From Nemertoderma westbladi (Eukaryota > Xenacoelomorpha > Nemertodermatida > Nemertodermatidae), in NCBI GenBank assembly GCA_032718475.1, contig JAUCBJ010008555.1, forward strand, positions 1 through 64,000: 64,000 nucleotides of DNA, in the 5' to 3' direction. Within the stretch, counting starts at the first letter, position 1. The number at the start of each line of letters is the position of its first letter. Both the position numbers and the translations under genes were made by a program. The notes under the pieces were generated by a model, which was not told where the DNA came from, did not search any database, and worked only from the letters and a program-made list of their open reading frames with translations. Below, one piece after another: positions 33,340 to 44,054 of the stretch.

Positions 33340-34707
33340 AACTGCTATCTGAGTTTATTAAGATTATAATGAGTTTATGTTTAGGCGAGAGGGCGTCGCT
33401 GCCTACCTTTCTTTGCCCCCGGACAGTGGGATTCTCAGCGCCGACGTACCGTCGTCGCGGTGTTTACGCCAACATGTAGCAACAGCACGACGACGATAAC
33501 CGGCACAAGTCACTCCACTGTCCGTCCCAAAGGCTTGGATCCACTTAGGTTCTTTCTATAGGAGAGTTGGGCTATTTTTACAATTGCGACTAGCTACTGT
33601 AAACATACTTTAGCAGTAACATTCACCTATAAACGCACAAATTCCACACAACTGTCACTAACAGCACACATACAGGCCATTTGTCCGTTAGTCAGTGCCT
33701 TCCAGAATGTCACGTTATTACTGTGTATCCTTGGATACTAACAGTGTGCTATATTCTCTATGCCATACAATGGGACAAGCTTTCTATTGTTCTTTTAACT
33801 TGCTTCTAATTCTAGCGTGGGTGTTGCTAGGTGTCATTATGGAATGCTAGCGGTAGAATTAGGGTAATTCTCATGCATACAGATCTGGGATGCTATTTAA
33901 TAATAATTCTTTAATTGTCAATATTCTCTTTATGCATGATTTTATTATTTTTATCGGCTATTGACTATATGTTGGAGATTCTCGCACTCTAATACACTCA
34001 ATAGGATGAATCTCCGCTCCCATGATCTATTAATTAATGGAATTTTGGGAATGTTATAAATTGTACAAAATGACAATTTATGAAATTCATTTAAAAATAT
34101 GAATTTAAATTTATTCCCGTGAATTTTATTATTTGATGTTAAAATTGACACAATTTGATTCCAGAGCAGGTCTGGGGACATAGGATCCTTAATTCTATGA
34201 AATTTGTCTTTTAAGAGTATCGGTAAAGGCTACGATATCTTAATTGACTATAAATTTAAAGGATCTGAATTTTACAGATTTTACTAAATATTAAATTAAT
34301 ATTTAAGATGGGCACCGATTTATTCCAGAGCTTGTCTGGGGACGTTAACCACTGATTCTAGAATTTGTCTTTCAAGTATATCGGTGGGTGCCACGATATC
34401 TTAATCGACTAGAATTACAGATGGTCAAAAGGTTTAACAGATTTATTTGCGTTTTACGCTACTGTTATATGGACATCACGCTACTATATATTATTTAATA
34501 TAAGGTAGGAGAGCAATATCGCACGAAGCAATGTCAGTGTGAAGAGGCAAGTCGTTTCCAAGGTCTACCCAGAGCTTGGTTTAGCCGAGACACGAGGATC
34601 TGAATTTTGCATTCCTAATACTCTGCCTACCAATAATACTTGAATATAGTAGTGGCTTTATTGTACTTTAAGAAGTACGGACATTTCATCTTACTGTAGC
34701 CACGTAT
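33340..34707 (-). other. Non-coding block of copy B
   Basis: Counterpart of 17732-19331, with both hairpin modules (around 34165-34180 and 34323-34337). The stems CCAGA/TCTGG are kept in reverse orientation. Only the module at about 34320 still has AATAAA; in the other it has changed to AATCAA. No gene is seen. Confidence 0.6.
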
Positions 34708-37077
34708 TTATAATATGATACGGACAGTAAGGAAAGAGAAAAAATTATTTCTAGATATTTGTCGGATTAGGGAAGTGGTCGTAGGAAGAGTATCTTGCCT
34801 TCCATAGTTTCCGGACAGTTTTCGGTCTCTTTCCAGTAAACATAAACGACTAGCTGGGCGATTGAGTTGTTGTGTTAGTTTCTCCGCTCCCTTGGCCTGT
34901 CTAATCTCCGCCGTCATAAGATGAGGAGGCCATTCTTCTTCTTCTTTACTTAAGGAGTCGGATCCACCTAACCAGCCTGGAGTATCTATCAGTTCTTGAG
35001 GAGTTGCTCCTCTGGAAGCGATGTCGGCTGGATTAATCGTCCCAAGGCAATGTCTCCATTGATCTACATTGGAGTTAATATCGTCATTATCTGAGGAGTA
35101 TGGTGTTCCCTCAGTTGGATCGTCCACATCACTGCTCTCCACTTCCCATTCCTTTACTTGGTATACCTGTTGTTGAGGTAATCTCTCTTTGAGAGTTCTA
35201 CGGGAAGGGCCAGTGAAGTACCAACCTACTCTAGTTCTTACCGCATAGGTTTGTAGTGGCTGCGGTTGAGCAGGCCGTTTCTCCAATGTCTCGAGCGCCT
35301 CATGCGCGTTTTGGCCGATGAGTATTTGCACTCCAGGATAATCTGTCTGGAATCGAGGTATCTTAAGATGTTGGATGCTCTCATCCTCGTCCCAATTATA
35401 AAGGTCTGCTTGGGTAGTAGCGAAGTTCTTTATAGCCACCATTTTTACCGACCTTATACCTTGTGCTCCTAATTTATCCTGGGGGGTGGACAACACACCT
35501 ACATAGTAGTCTGCCGTTAGGGTAGATTTCCAAACCTGCATAATTCCTGACATATTCAATTTAGTCCGGAACTTGGGTTGTCCAGCAAAGATATCTTCGG
35601 CTATTTCTTGATCGATGAATGTTCCTGTGCTGCCGGAGTCAAGGAGGGCGTTCACTATGTAACTTTTGTTAGGACCATGAACTCTTACCTGCACTACAGG
35701 AAATTCTCTGATTCCTACGTTGGAAGTTGGAGCTTTCCAAGATGGTTGTTTGGCAAAAGTAGTTGGGGGAAACTCATTGTTGGTGTCCTTTTCATAAGTA
35801 AGTGCTCGATACACTGCGGTATTGATTAGATAACAGGATTCGTTGGCATCGGAGAATTCGTCAGTATAGAATCCTTCCATCTCAGATTCTTGATCAGTGT
35901 CGTTTACATCACTGAATTGGACATGTAGTTCGGGCTCACTTACCTGACTCAGTTTGTCTCGTTCGAACTCACTGTGTAACAAGATGTGATGTTTCGCGCC
36001 ACACTTTGCACACTTTATGTCGGAGTAACAGGTTCGCCGTTGGTGTCCTGATCTGAGGCAATTATAGCATAACCGCTTATTCCACAGGACTGTACGTCTG
36101 TCTACAAGGGATTTCTTTAGAAATTCAGCACACGCACTCAAACGGTGGGGCCCGTCGCACAGCGCACATTTTGGTTTGATGTTACTCACCTTACCTTGGG
36201 TAACGTTATGCACTCTCGTTCTTTCTTCGGGCTTTCTTCCGTGAATTCTCTTAGGAGACGTAGGAGGAGTTGTTGTTACCTGTTCTCTCCTGTCACTGGT
36301 TCGAGACTTGTATTTACTTACGTCTTTATAGGTCTTGTTGTCATAGTAAGATTTTGCTGTGTCTTTCCCGCTGTCCTCTTCTTGAGAAGCTTGGCTTTCG
36401 CCGTCATCAGTATAACACACTGGTATTATCCTTCTCCTAGAAACGGGTTTCTCACTTACCTTATTTTCCGATGTTTTCTCTCTGGACTGCTTTATGAGTT
36501 GTAATTTTACTTCGCTATCTAAGAAGGACATGAGATCAGCCATGGTAGGGCTTCGTCGTTGTTGTTCATTCATGTACAACACTTTCTTGTCCCAGCGTGT
36601 ACATACTCCACCCTTTGGTAAAGTAGAGACTACGGCTCCAATAACCATGGAACTCTGATATTCATGAGACTTACCTAACCAGTCCAATTGTCTACAGATC
36701 TCTTGAATCTCATCGGAAAACTCTATAATCCCGCTACTAAGGAAGTGTCGGGGGGCTACTAATTTTGCATACAAATACTTAGCTATGTTATCCTTGTTAC
36801 CATACCTGATGTTTAATGTATCCCAAACTTGTCTTAATCCTTCTGGATGTCCAATAAACTTTAACGCCATTAACTTGGGAGGTCCTTCCAAGCACTTGAT
36901 GAGGAACCTAAGTTTCTCTCCGTTAGATAGCACAGAGTTCTGTATGCTGTCTTTGTAATATTCGTTGAAAGGTAACCACTTCATCTCATCTCCATTGAAT
37001 TTGACGATCTCTCCCACTTTGACCGCTTGGCGGGCTTCTGTTCTAGCCATCTGACGCGTAAAGCTTTCTTGGGCCAT
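34708..37077 (-). CDS. gag-pro: Gag-protease fusion with RT and integrase excised (copy B)
   Basis: 789-aa open frame starting at MAQESFTRQMART, an internal Met of gag. It covers the DUF1759-type region, the zinc knuckles (CALC, CYNC, CAKC) and, without a stop or shift, the aspartic protease (LLDSGSTGTFID). It then jumps in frame from the acidic post-protease region (NDDI) to the end of RNase H (DQWRHCLGTINP), and again in frame from AKGAE to the last Pol residues (TQQLNRPASRLCLL). RT core, YMDD, catalytic RNase H and all integrase residues are gone. It shows that gag and pol form one frame in this family. Confidence 0.85.
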   Translation of the reverse strand: MAQESFTRQMARTEARQAVKVGEIVKFNGDEMKWLPFNEYYKDSIQNSVLSNGEKLRFLIKCLEGPPKLMALKFIGHPEGLRQVWDTLNIRYGNKDNIAKYLYAKLVAPRHFLSSGIIEFSDEIQEICRQLDWLGKSHEYQSSMVIGAVVSTLPKGGVCTRWDKKVLYMNEQQRRSPTMADLMSFLDSEVKLQLIKQSREKTSENKVSEKPVSRRRIIPVCYTDDGESQASQEEDSGKDTAKSYYDNKTYKDVSKYKSRTSDRREQVTTTPPTSPKRIHGRKPEERTRVHNVTQGKVSNIKPKCALCDGPHRLSACAEFLKKSLVDRRTVLWNKRLCYNCLRSGHQRRTCYSDIKCAKCGAKHHILLHSEFERDKLSQVSEPELHVQFSDVNDTDQESEMEGFYTDEFSDANESCYLINTAVYRALTYEKDTNNEFPPTTFAKQPSWKAPTSNVGIREFPVVQVRVHGPNKSYIVNALLDSGSTGTFIDQEIAEDIFAGQPKFRTKLNMSGIMQVWKSTLTADYYVGVLSTPQDKLGAQGIRSVKMVAIKNFATTQADLYNWDEDESIQHLKIPRFQTDYPGVQILIGQNAHEALETLEKRPAQPQPLQTYAVRTRVGWYFTGPSRRTLKERLPQQQVYQVKEWEVESSDVDDPTEGTPYSSDNDDINSNVDQWRHCLGTINPADIASRGATPQELIDTPGWLGGSDSLSKEEEEWPPHLMTAEIRQAKGAEKLTQQLNRPASRLCLLERDRKLSGNYGRQDTLPTTTSLIRQISRNNFFSFLTVRIIL

Positions 37078-37085
37078 CGTGTTAT

Positions 37086-38042
37086 TTAATATCGAATTAT
37101 CGGTATATAAATTTCTCGATCATTAGCAGGTCTATAGGGAATATCATTAACAACAGGTTTATAATCACCCTTAATAGGGTTTGCTATAGGAGTTTCTACT
37201 TCACTAGCAGTATAGATGCGTGTAGGCTCCACACCTTGCGCATGTAATACTTCAGACCTAACAGGTTGACACACTGTTACTGGGGGTATTGGTATGCCCT
37301 TTTGTATGTTGACTAATTTGTCGCGTTCTAGTGCGATACTTTGCTGCACTTCTTGCAACTCTGCTCTACCTTCCCTTACTGTTCCCTTAAGTTGGTGGAC
37401 AGTCTCCTGCATCTGTCCGAGCAGGAGATTCATCCCCCGCCATCCCTCCTCTACCCACTCGACCGCCGAAGCGGGAGTCGCCAACATTGTAGCGGGCTGA
37501 CGTGGGACGACTGGAGACAAATCTTTGATTTCTCTCTCAGCTATCAGGACAGGGATATTCTCATGGACTGTTCTACTGGGTACAGGCAGTGTAGTACTAT
37601 GTAAAGGGAATTTAGAGTTAAGCTCTGGAAGTACAGGGGTCTCTAACACAGGGGTGACTTTGGGAACGACAGGCCTAATTATTTCAGGCTCATCAACTAT
37701 AGTAGGGAGTCTTTTGACTTTAATAATTTGGTCTGTAGGTTCTATACTACTCAAGTCTGTGCTAGCTAGTTGTCTTCTAACAGCTGGGGGCAAATCAGGC
37801 AATTTGTGACGGTAAGATGTTTTTCTACGCCTGCTTAGATGAGATCTATTTCCTCCGCCTTCAGGATCGGTGGTCTCGCCTTCCTCTGAGGATGTGTATC
37901 CCTGGTGCTTGGGAGTAGATTTTCTCATTATCTGCATTTGACTAGCAGTTAACTGTTTATTTATGTGGTCTTGCGTCTCTTGCAAATTTTCCAACTCCAG
38001 TTGGATAGTCTCCTCAGACGCTCTCCGTTCTGCTTCGGCCAC
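37086..38042 (-). pseudogene. gag: Gag middle region (copy B), frameshifted from both neighbours
   Basis: 318-aa frame matching copy A gag from the end of the Ala/Glu-rich repeat to the PYRPDND region. A small indel near 37110 separates it from the downstream gag-protease frame, and another near 38190 separates it from the N-terminal frame. The stretch is otherwise conserved with few substitutions. Confidence 0.8.
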
Positions 38043-38182
38043 CGCTGCTTTTCTTTCTGCTTCTGCTTCTGCCGCCGTTGCTTTTCTTTCTGCTTCTGCT
38101 TCTGCCGCCGTTGCTTTTCTTTCTGCTTCTGCTTCTGCCGCCGTTACTGCTGCTGCTTTTCTTTCCTCTATCCGTTTTTTCT

Positions 38183-38884
38183 TTACTTGTTCTTCTTGGA
38201 CTCAGTGAGGCGGAGTTTTTCATCAAACTCAGCTTGGTTAGCAGCTAACATTTCCGCATCGATTGCGTCCAACACAAGCTTGGTTCCTTCACTATTAGGG
38301 CGAAGTCCAGACAGCCATCTCCTCAACTCTTCGTCTCCTAGGAATCGCTGATAGTCTGACAGATAGATGTCAATGGCATCTCTAGTTCGCGGCTTCTCTG
38401 CTGCTGTTAATTCGCTTTCCACTTCGCTTTCCATCTCGCTTTCCACCTCGCTTTCCACCTCGCTTTCCACTTGAGAAGAAGTGGCGTCGGTTGATTCTTC
38501 ATAGGTTGGCCGCTCATCATAAACCGTATCCGCCATCTTCGCTCCGCGTTCGGGCGTCCGCTCAACAGTATCCGAACTACTGGAGCTATCGGGCCGCTGA
38601 GAACTAGGTTCTTGGCTAGGAGGTTGCTGCTGTTTTATAGCTTCTTCTTGATCCCGCTTGACTTGGGCCCGAGTGCCTATGGCAGACCAACGGCGCTTCA
38701 CTAACTTCGCAAATTGCGAAATCTTTTCTACCAACCTAGGTTCTGACACAACCACTGCAGGGGTTGCCCTTCTTACAGTATGAGGGGTTTCAGACCTCGG
38801 TCTGGGATTCTCTACACTTTGATCTGAGAAACAGGCTGTTGTTTCTAGGAGACTATCTGACAGAGTTTGCCTTGTGTCAGCCAT
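38183..38884 (-). pseudogene. gag: Gag N-terminal region (copy B)
   Basis: 233-aa frame from the ATG (MADTRQTLSDSL), homologous to copy A residues 1-115 and 295-390. About 180 intervening codons of copy A are absent. It has its own VESEVESEVESE repeat (38410-38480) not seen in copy A. The Ala-rich repeat immediately downstream (38030-38165) is a shorter, differently expanded AEAERKA(A/T) type. The frame is lost at the start of that repeat. Confidence 0.8.
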
Positions 38885-41053
38885 GTTTGATTGTACAGTT
38901 GAATGCCTACTGCTATATTACAGTTAAAGCAAGTCTAGTAATTCAGTATCACCGTTGGCCTAGTGCTATTAATTTATTACAGTATATTAGAATATCAGTA
39001 TACACTTATAATATATATAAGTATTGTAAACTAGTTTTGTCACAGAGTACCGGTATATAATTTTAGCACAAATATATGTAACTATATAATAGGCCTATCG
39101 TGAATACCGGTATGCAGCTTACACTTATAGTATATAAGTATAATTCTGGACTGGAATTAATTACAGAATACCAGTATGATTTCAGCTCAAATTTATAGAA
39201 ATAAATATAATAAGCCTATGGTAAATACCGGTATGTCAATTATTTTAAATAATTGAATTTCTGAATATTTTTTAGGGTTACTTGGTTACTTTAACTTACT
39301 TTGTTACCGTTATTTAAGCAGTAGTCCAACTGATTTTGAGACCTAGTTGTTGTATGGCAGGCCTACTATTTATAAATCGTTTGAGTTGATTTATAATATT
39401 TATATACCCGTTTAAAATGGGTTTTGTCAATACTTGAAATAAATGTTATTATTTCTGGGGGTCACTACACAGAAGCTGTGCACTCTCAGTGAAGTGCTAT
39501 TTATTTGACACTAAAACTGATAATTCTAATTTACCTAAGTTACTTAATACTACAAATTACTTACGATACGGGTGAGATTAATTCTCTACTAAACACAACA
39601 AAAATATATTACGTACGAAATTTTAGGGTAATTTTACAGGGAAACTACAAACCAGTCTAACAAAGGGTTAGATTTTTGGTTATTACAACGGACAGGGTAC
39701 TACGGTATTTGAGAATAATAAGTAGTAGTAAATACACTGCGTTGTCCAGATAGGAAAATACCACCGCCTGACGACCTATAGCCGTATCGCTATAGGTACT
39801 ACGTTATGTATCACGGAGTGTCCCTACCTAGAAGTTAATTACCGCGGACTACCAGATCCAGCGTGCCTATTAACCACTTTACAACACAAATATACTGCCT
39901 ACACACTAATTACTTTCGGAAAGCACTGTACACTAAACCCTAAATTAGGTACAAGTACTGGTACAACAAATAATCAGTAGTTAAATATACTTGAACAGTT
40001 AAGAGCACCACGGCATCTGCTGGAGTGACCAGAGCACAAAGTCACCAGTCTTGTCCTACGCCAAGCAGCCCGTGTAGTACCGGGGTTAATTTAACTATAA
40101 CGGTATGTATAACAAGCACAATTACTGTAGGAATAAACTTGGGGACATGAATGTTGCGAATAATCGCATAAACTCTGAATAATAAATATTACGCTACCCG
40201 TACAGAATACTCAAACAAATACAAACCAAACGCTGGCAGACTACCACCAAGCCTAAATAAACTACCGTACGTGTAGATTCTGAAATGGTTAGTTAGTATG
40301 CGTTCTAACACGGTAGTACGACTTATTCTTTAAGAGGGGATTGACCTTACAGCTATGGCTGCCCCAACTTACTAACAGCACTTTATCAGACAAACTCTAC
40401 ACATGCAGCAATCTCTTCAGACCTAATAATAGCTAGACAACAATCCAGCCTACAAATATCTGAGTAATAACTATTACGGTACCTGAACAGACCACACAAA
40501 CAAACACAGGCCAAAACGCTGGCAGAATACTGTCAAGCCTAAATAAACTACAGTATGTGCAGATTCCAAAACGGTTAGTTAGTATGCGTTCTAACACGGT
40601 AGTACGACTTATTCTTTAAGAGGGGATTGACCTTACACTCAAGTTGCCCCAACTTACTAACGGCACTCTATCGGACAAACTCTACACACGCCGTAATCTC
40701 TCCAAACCCAACAACAATCCGACAACAGTCCGGCCTACAATTATCTGTACAATCTGAGCAGACTTACACGTCTTCAGCTCAATATTAACTTACATGTAAA
40801 TAAAACCGACAGAAATAAGTAAAATCTCAATCAAAAACCAGGGCGGCCGTTCCCTGATTAAGTACTAAGACCTACTGGTATACAATAATCAAAATCGAAT
40901 AATACTAATGTACTTATACTGGAAGTACCGGTTAGGACAGTTGGGCCTACGGACCTACAGAAGTACCGGTTCTGGCAGTTGGGCCTACTGACCTACAGAA
41001 GTACCGGTACTTTCAACTTTACTGCTTACTGCAATAAAGTCAATAACTGTTAT
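38885..41053 (-). other. Leader of copy B
   Basis: Reverse counterpart of 7311-9549. The ~288-bp tandem duplication is retained (both units around 40250-40770), as is the palindrome next to the LTR (41039-41055). The 38-bp unit is present twice (about 40920-41005). No gene is seen. Confidence 0.75.
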
Positions 41054-42263
41054 TGTACGCGCTTTTGAAGACCTTTAGCAGTTTAACCTGCCAAAATTTA
41101 TATGTCTTTTGGTTTATAAATATACTTTAGAAGATGACAAATATTTTATACCAATAAACACAACATTAGCAGAAGCCAGCCTGGTGCGCGTCCATTCACC
41201 CGCTGGATATACCCGGGGGGCTGGATTCTGAGGGCTTAGATTATTATTGCAGTGAAGCCTACTGTATTATTCGATTGATCATTAATAAATAATTCCTGAC
41301 TAATATTATTCACTTTCGGGAAATATTAACAGTTCCTTTAGGACGTGGCGCTCTATCTAAGTAAACAGAGATATGACTTACACTAATCACAACGGTAAGT
41401 CGGTAAGGCTTATGATTCGCGTATGAGGCGCATTCTTTAGGAAATGCTTAGTTATCAGTCACAATCATGCACACTACCGGTAACACACAATACTGCTCAC
41501 TAATTTGCCGACCGTCAATGAATTTTATCATATATAAAGAGAGCAGCAACGGACCAATGTAGTGCTTATCAAATAGCATTAAATTCACTACAAACCACAA
41601 TAATATAAGTCGCAATCGCTATATATAACCCGTCTCTCTAACCTGTAGTGTATCAAGAAAATTGGGAAATTTGGGTTCTTTATATATGTTCTCCAAATAA
41701 TATTCAACCAAAACACAACAGTAAACAGCATTAAGACGGTAGGTTAAGAGATGATATGACAAGATGTTTCAAGATAACAGTTATACGCTCTATAATCTTA
41801 AGCCTACTAATGTTTCTTCTAAAGTATGAAAACGAATTGATTCTAGAGCCGGTGTTCCTGGCCTAGGAGGAATAACAACACAACAGTATCAAGAAAAAAC
41901 AGCTACTGTCCCTAACACCGTTGCAGGTATCTTTTTACACAGAGAGGAATAGCTCTCATTGGCAGAACACCAGATTCCACAAGTTCCACGAATATCTAAA
42001 TGCCGAACTATCAGGAATTTTGCAACCCTTGGCCAACACACAAAATGAGTCACTCCGCTCGGTTGTCCTGGTTGCATACTCTGCTGCTATAGCTCTGGTT
42101 GGCCGATAGAACATAGCAAAAAGCCCCTCGTACAGCAAATCAGCCAATCAGCCGGTCGCTTTGCATCATTCGAGTTAGAGAGCTTTTTAGAGTATTCCAG
42201 CGCCTGGGGGGAAACTGGATTGCAAAGCAAAAGGGCCAGTTATATCCCACAGAAGCTTTTACA
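41054..42263 (-). repeat. 5' LTR of copy B
   Basis: 1210 bp, nearly identical to 30604-31813. Differences I noticed include A/G in CCTRGTGCGCG, G/A in GATCRTTAAT, and a small cluster near 41750-41768. It is followed by the TATTC target duplication. Confidence 0.92.
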
Positions 42264-42533
42264 TATTCCAAAACGATCATCCTTGTTTGTTGGTTTAATG
42301 AGAACCCCTTGGTTATAACCAAGTCAGTCAAACGGTGGTTGCCGTGGCCATACGTCGAACTCTTTATAATTTAATTGTGGCTGATTAATTTTCATTCCAC
42401 TAGAGAATCAAGAATCGACAGATACTTTCCATAACCCCACACACTGATTGATTACAGTTTAGTAAGTACCACCAATTAATAGACAATGCAATAAGGGACG
42501 ATTGACTAATTGATTGGTATTTACCTGTTGCAG

Positions 42534-42626
42534 ACGATGATGAATGCACTGCTGGAACAGACAACTGTCACGAAAACGCTGATTGCACCAACACTCCCGG
42601 TTCATTTGAGTGTAACTGCCACAACG
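42534..42626 (+). CDS. EGF/ShKT gene, exon 1 seen: start of EGF1
   Basis: 93-bp exon, phase 1 at both ends, between TTACCTGTTGCAG and GGTGAGTTGG. It reads DDECTAGTDNCHENADCTNT then PGSFECNCHN, the first five cysteines of a calcium-binding EGF module. The sixth is in the next exon. The opening D-D-E-C is the Ca2+-binding signature. Such modules occur in secreted or cell-surface proteins. Earlier exons are not recognisable in the window. Copy B lies just upstream, possibly inside the preceding intron. Confidence 0.88.
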
Positions 42627-43149
42627 GTGAGTTGGAAAATGGATTAGTTAACGATACCGTGTCATAGCCTATACCACGGGTCATTTCAATTAGTCTAAGA
42701 ACAAAATAATTAATAATTATAATAGCAACAAGAATAGTCAGTCCTAAGAAGATAATATTTCTTTAAAAGGTTATCTACAGTAGATCTATTTAATGTTATT
42801 TAATTTTTCCATTATAAAGTTAGCCATAATGCTGAGGTATGGAAGAACATTGTTGGATGTTTACAACCGGATGCTGAAATGGTGAAAACCAGTCAAGATA
42901 TGAGACTTAAGGTATATACCAACAAAGAATTATAGGCTTCACATAGAGAGAGCTAACTGGTGGATCCACAACTTCTACTAAGCAAAGTGGAAAGGGATCG
43001 TCTGCATATACAAATTATAATTTTAATTATAAATATAACTTATTTTTAATATAAACTTCACCATCAACTAAAGAACGTTGTCGAGTTTCAGCATCTTGGG
43101 TCTTTGAGAGAGAGAGCAGCTGAAAAGACATAGAAGTTAGAAAGGCAAC

Positions 43150-43639
43150 GGCTTGGGTAGCTCTATCAAAAATGGATACCATCTGGAAATCAGATCTCTC
43201 CAGGCACCTAAAGACTAAGTTCTTTCGATCCACAGTGGAAAGTGTATTTTTGTACGGGGGTGAGACCTGGACACTGACTAAATCACTTGAACAACGAATT
43301 GATGGTTGCTACACAACACAACTAAGGGCAGCCCTAAACATCAGCTGGAGACAACACATGACAAACGCCGAGCTTTATGGTACAATACCACCTGTATCAA
43401 CCACCCTCCGTGAACGCAGATTAAGATTCACTGGGCACTGCTGGCGAAGTAAAGACGAGGTCATACCAGATCTACTTCTCTGGCAACCAACTCATGGAAA
43501 GCGTAGTCGTGGACGACCTGCCATAACATATATAGATCAACTTGAAAGGGATATTGAACTTGGGAGAAACGAAATTGCGACAACTATGGAGAATCGCGAA
43601 GCCTGGAAGGATCTCATTTCCACTTTTTGGTCAAGCTAG
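43150..43639 (+). pseudogene. LINE reverse-transcriptase C-terminal fragment in intron
   Basis: 155-codon open frame (ATG at 43172) with ESVFLYGGETWTLTKSLEQR and RLRFTGHCWRSKDEVIPDLL, then LLWQPTHGKRSRGRP. This is the thumb/C-terminal part of a non-LTR element polyprotein common in invertebrate genomes. No upstream endonuclease or RT catalytic region is seen, so it is a 5'-truncated copy lying in the intron between 42626 and 43896, same strand as the gene. Confidence 0.85.
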
Positions 43640-43895
43640 ACCTAATAGACGTAGTAGTAGTCACAATAGAGTTTGTATACTACTTAACGCTTTTTATGTA
43701 CAAAAAACAGTCGGACAAGATCTGAGACAAGTAATATAATTTAATTAATGTAATATAGGTACATAAAGCGTACGTACAGTTATGTTTGAATTGAACATCA
43801 ATACTTTTTAGGTTATATACCCAAACTGATACAGTCCGTTTTAGTATATATACAGATAGACAGATATATACATACAGTGCATCGTAATGATTTAG

Positions 43896-44054
43896 GATAT
43901 GAGGGAGACGGTGTTAACTGTGACAACATCAACGAATGCGACGTGCCATCTCTGAATAACTGCCATGAGTTTGCGGATTGTATCGACGATGAACCGGGTT
44001 ACCACTGCGTCTGCCAAGACGGATACACCGGGGATGGAGTCCATAACTGTGAAG
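43896..44054 (+). CDS. EGF/ShKT gene, exon 2: end of EGF1 and EGF2
   Basis: 159-bp exon, phase 1-1, acceptor TGATTTAG, donor GAAG|GTTAGT. It reads GYEGDGVNC (last Cys of EGF1), then NINECDVPSLNNCHEFADCI and DDEPGYHCVCQDGYTGDGVHNC (EGF2, complete). Its last ~30 bp plus the donor are the founder of the 42-bp minisatellite that follows. In this frame intron read-through meets TAG at once (GGT TAG), so the first donor must be the productive one. Confidence 0.88.

Larger units (their letters stand above)
30604..42263 (-). mobile_element. BEL/Pao LTR retrotransposon, copy B, pol-deleted (11.7 kb)
   Basis: Minus-strand relative of copy A, bounded by 1210-bp LTRs (30604-31813, 41054-42263) with target duplication TATTC at 30599-30603 and 42264-42268. 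In element order: 5' LTR, leader, gag, protease, residual RNase H-end and integrase-end codons, non-coding block, 3' ORFs, 3' LTR. Against copy A it lacks about 1.78 kb (most of RT/RNase H), about 1.72 kb (integrase), about 1.6 kb between the two 3' ORFs, and ~180 gag codons. I noticed about six differences between its LTRs. Without RT and integrase it could only have moved using another element's enzymes, unless the deletions came after insertion. Confidence 0.92.
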
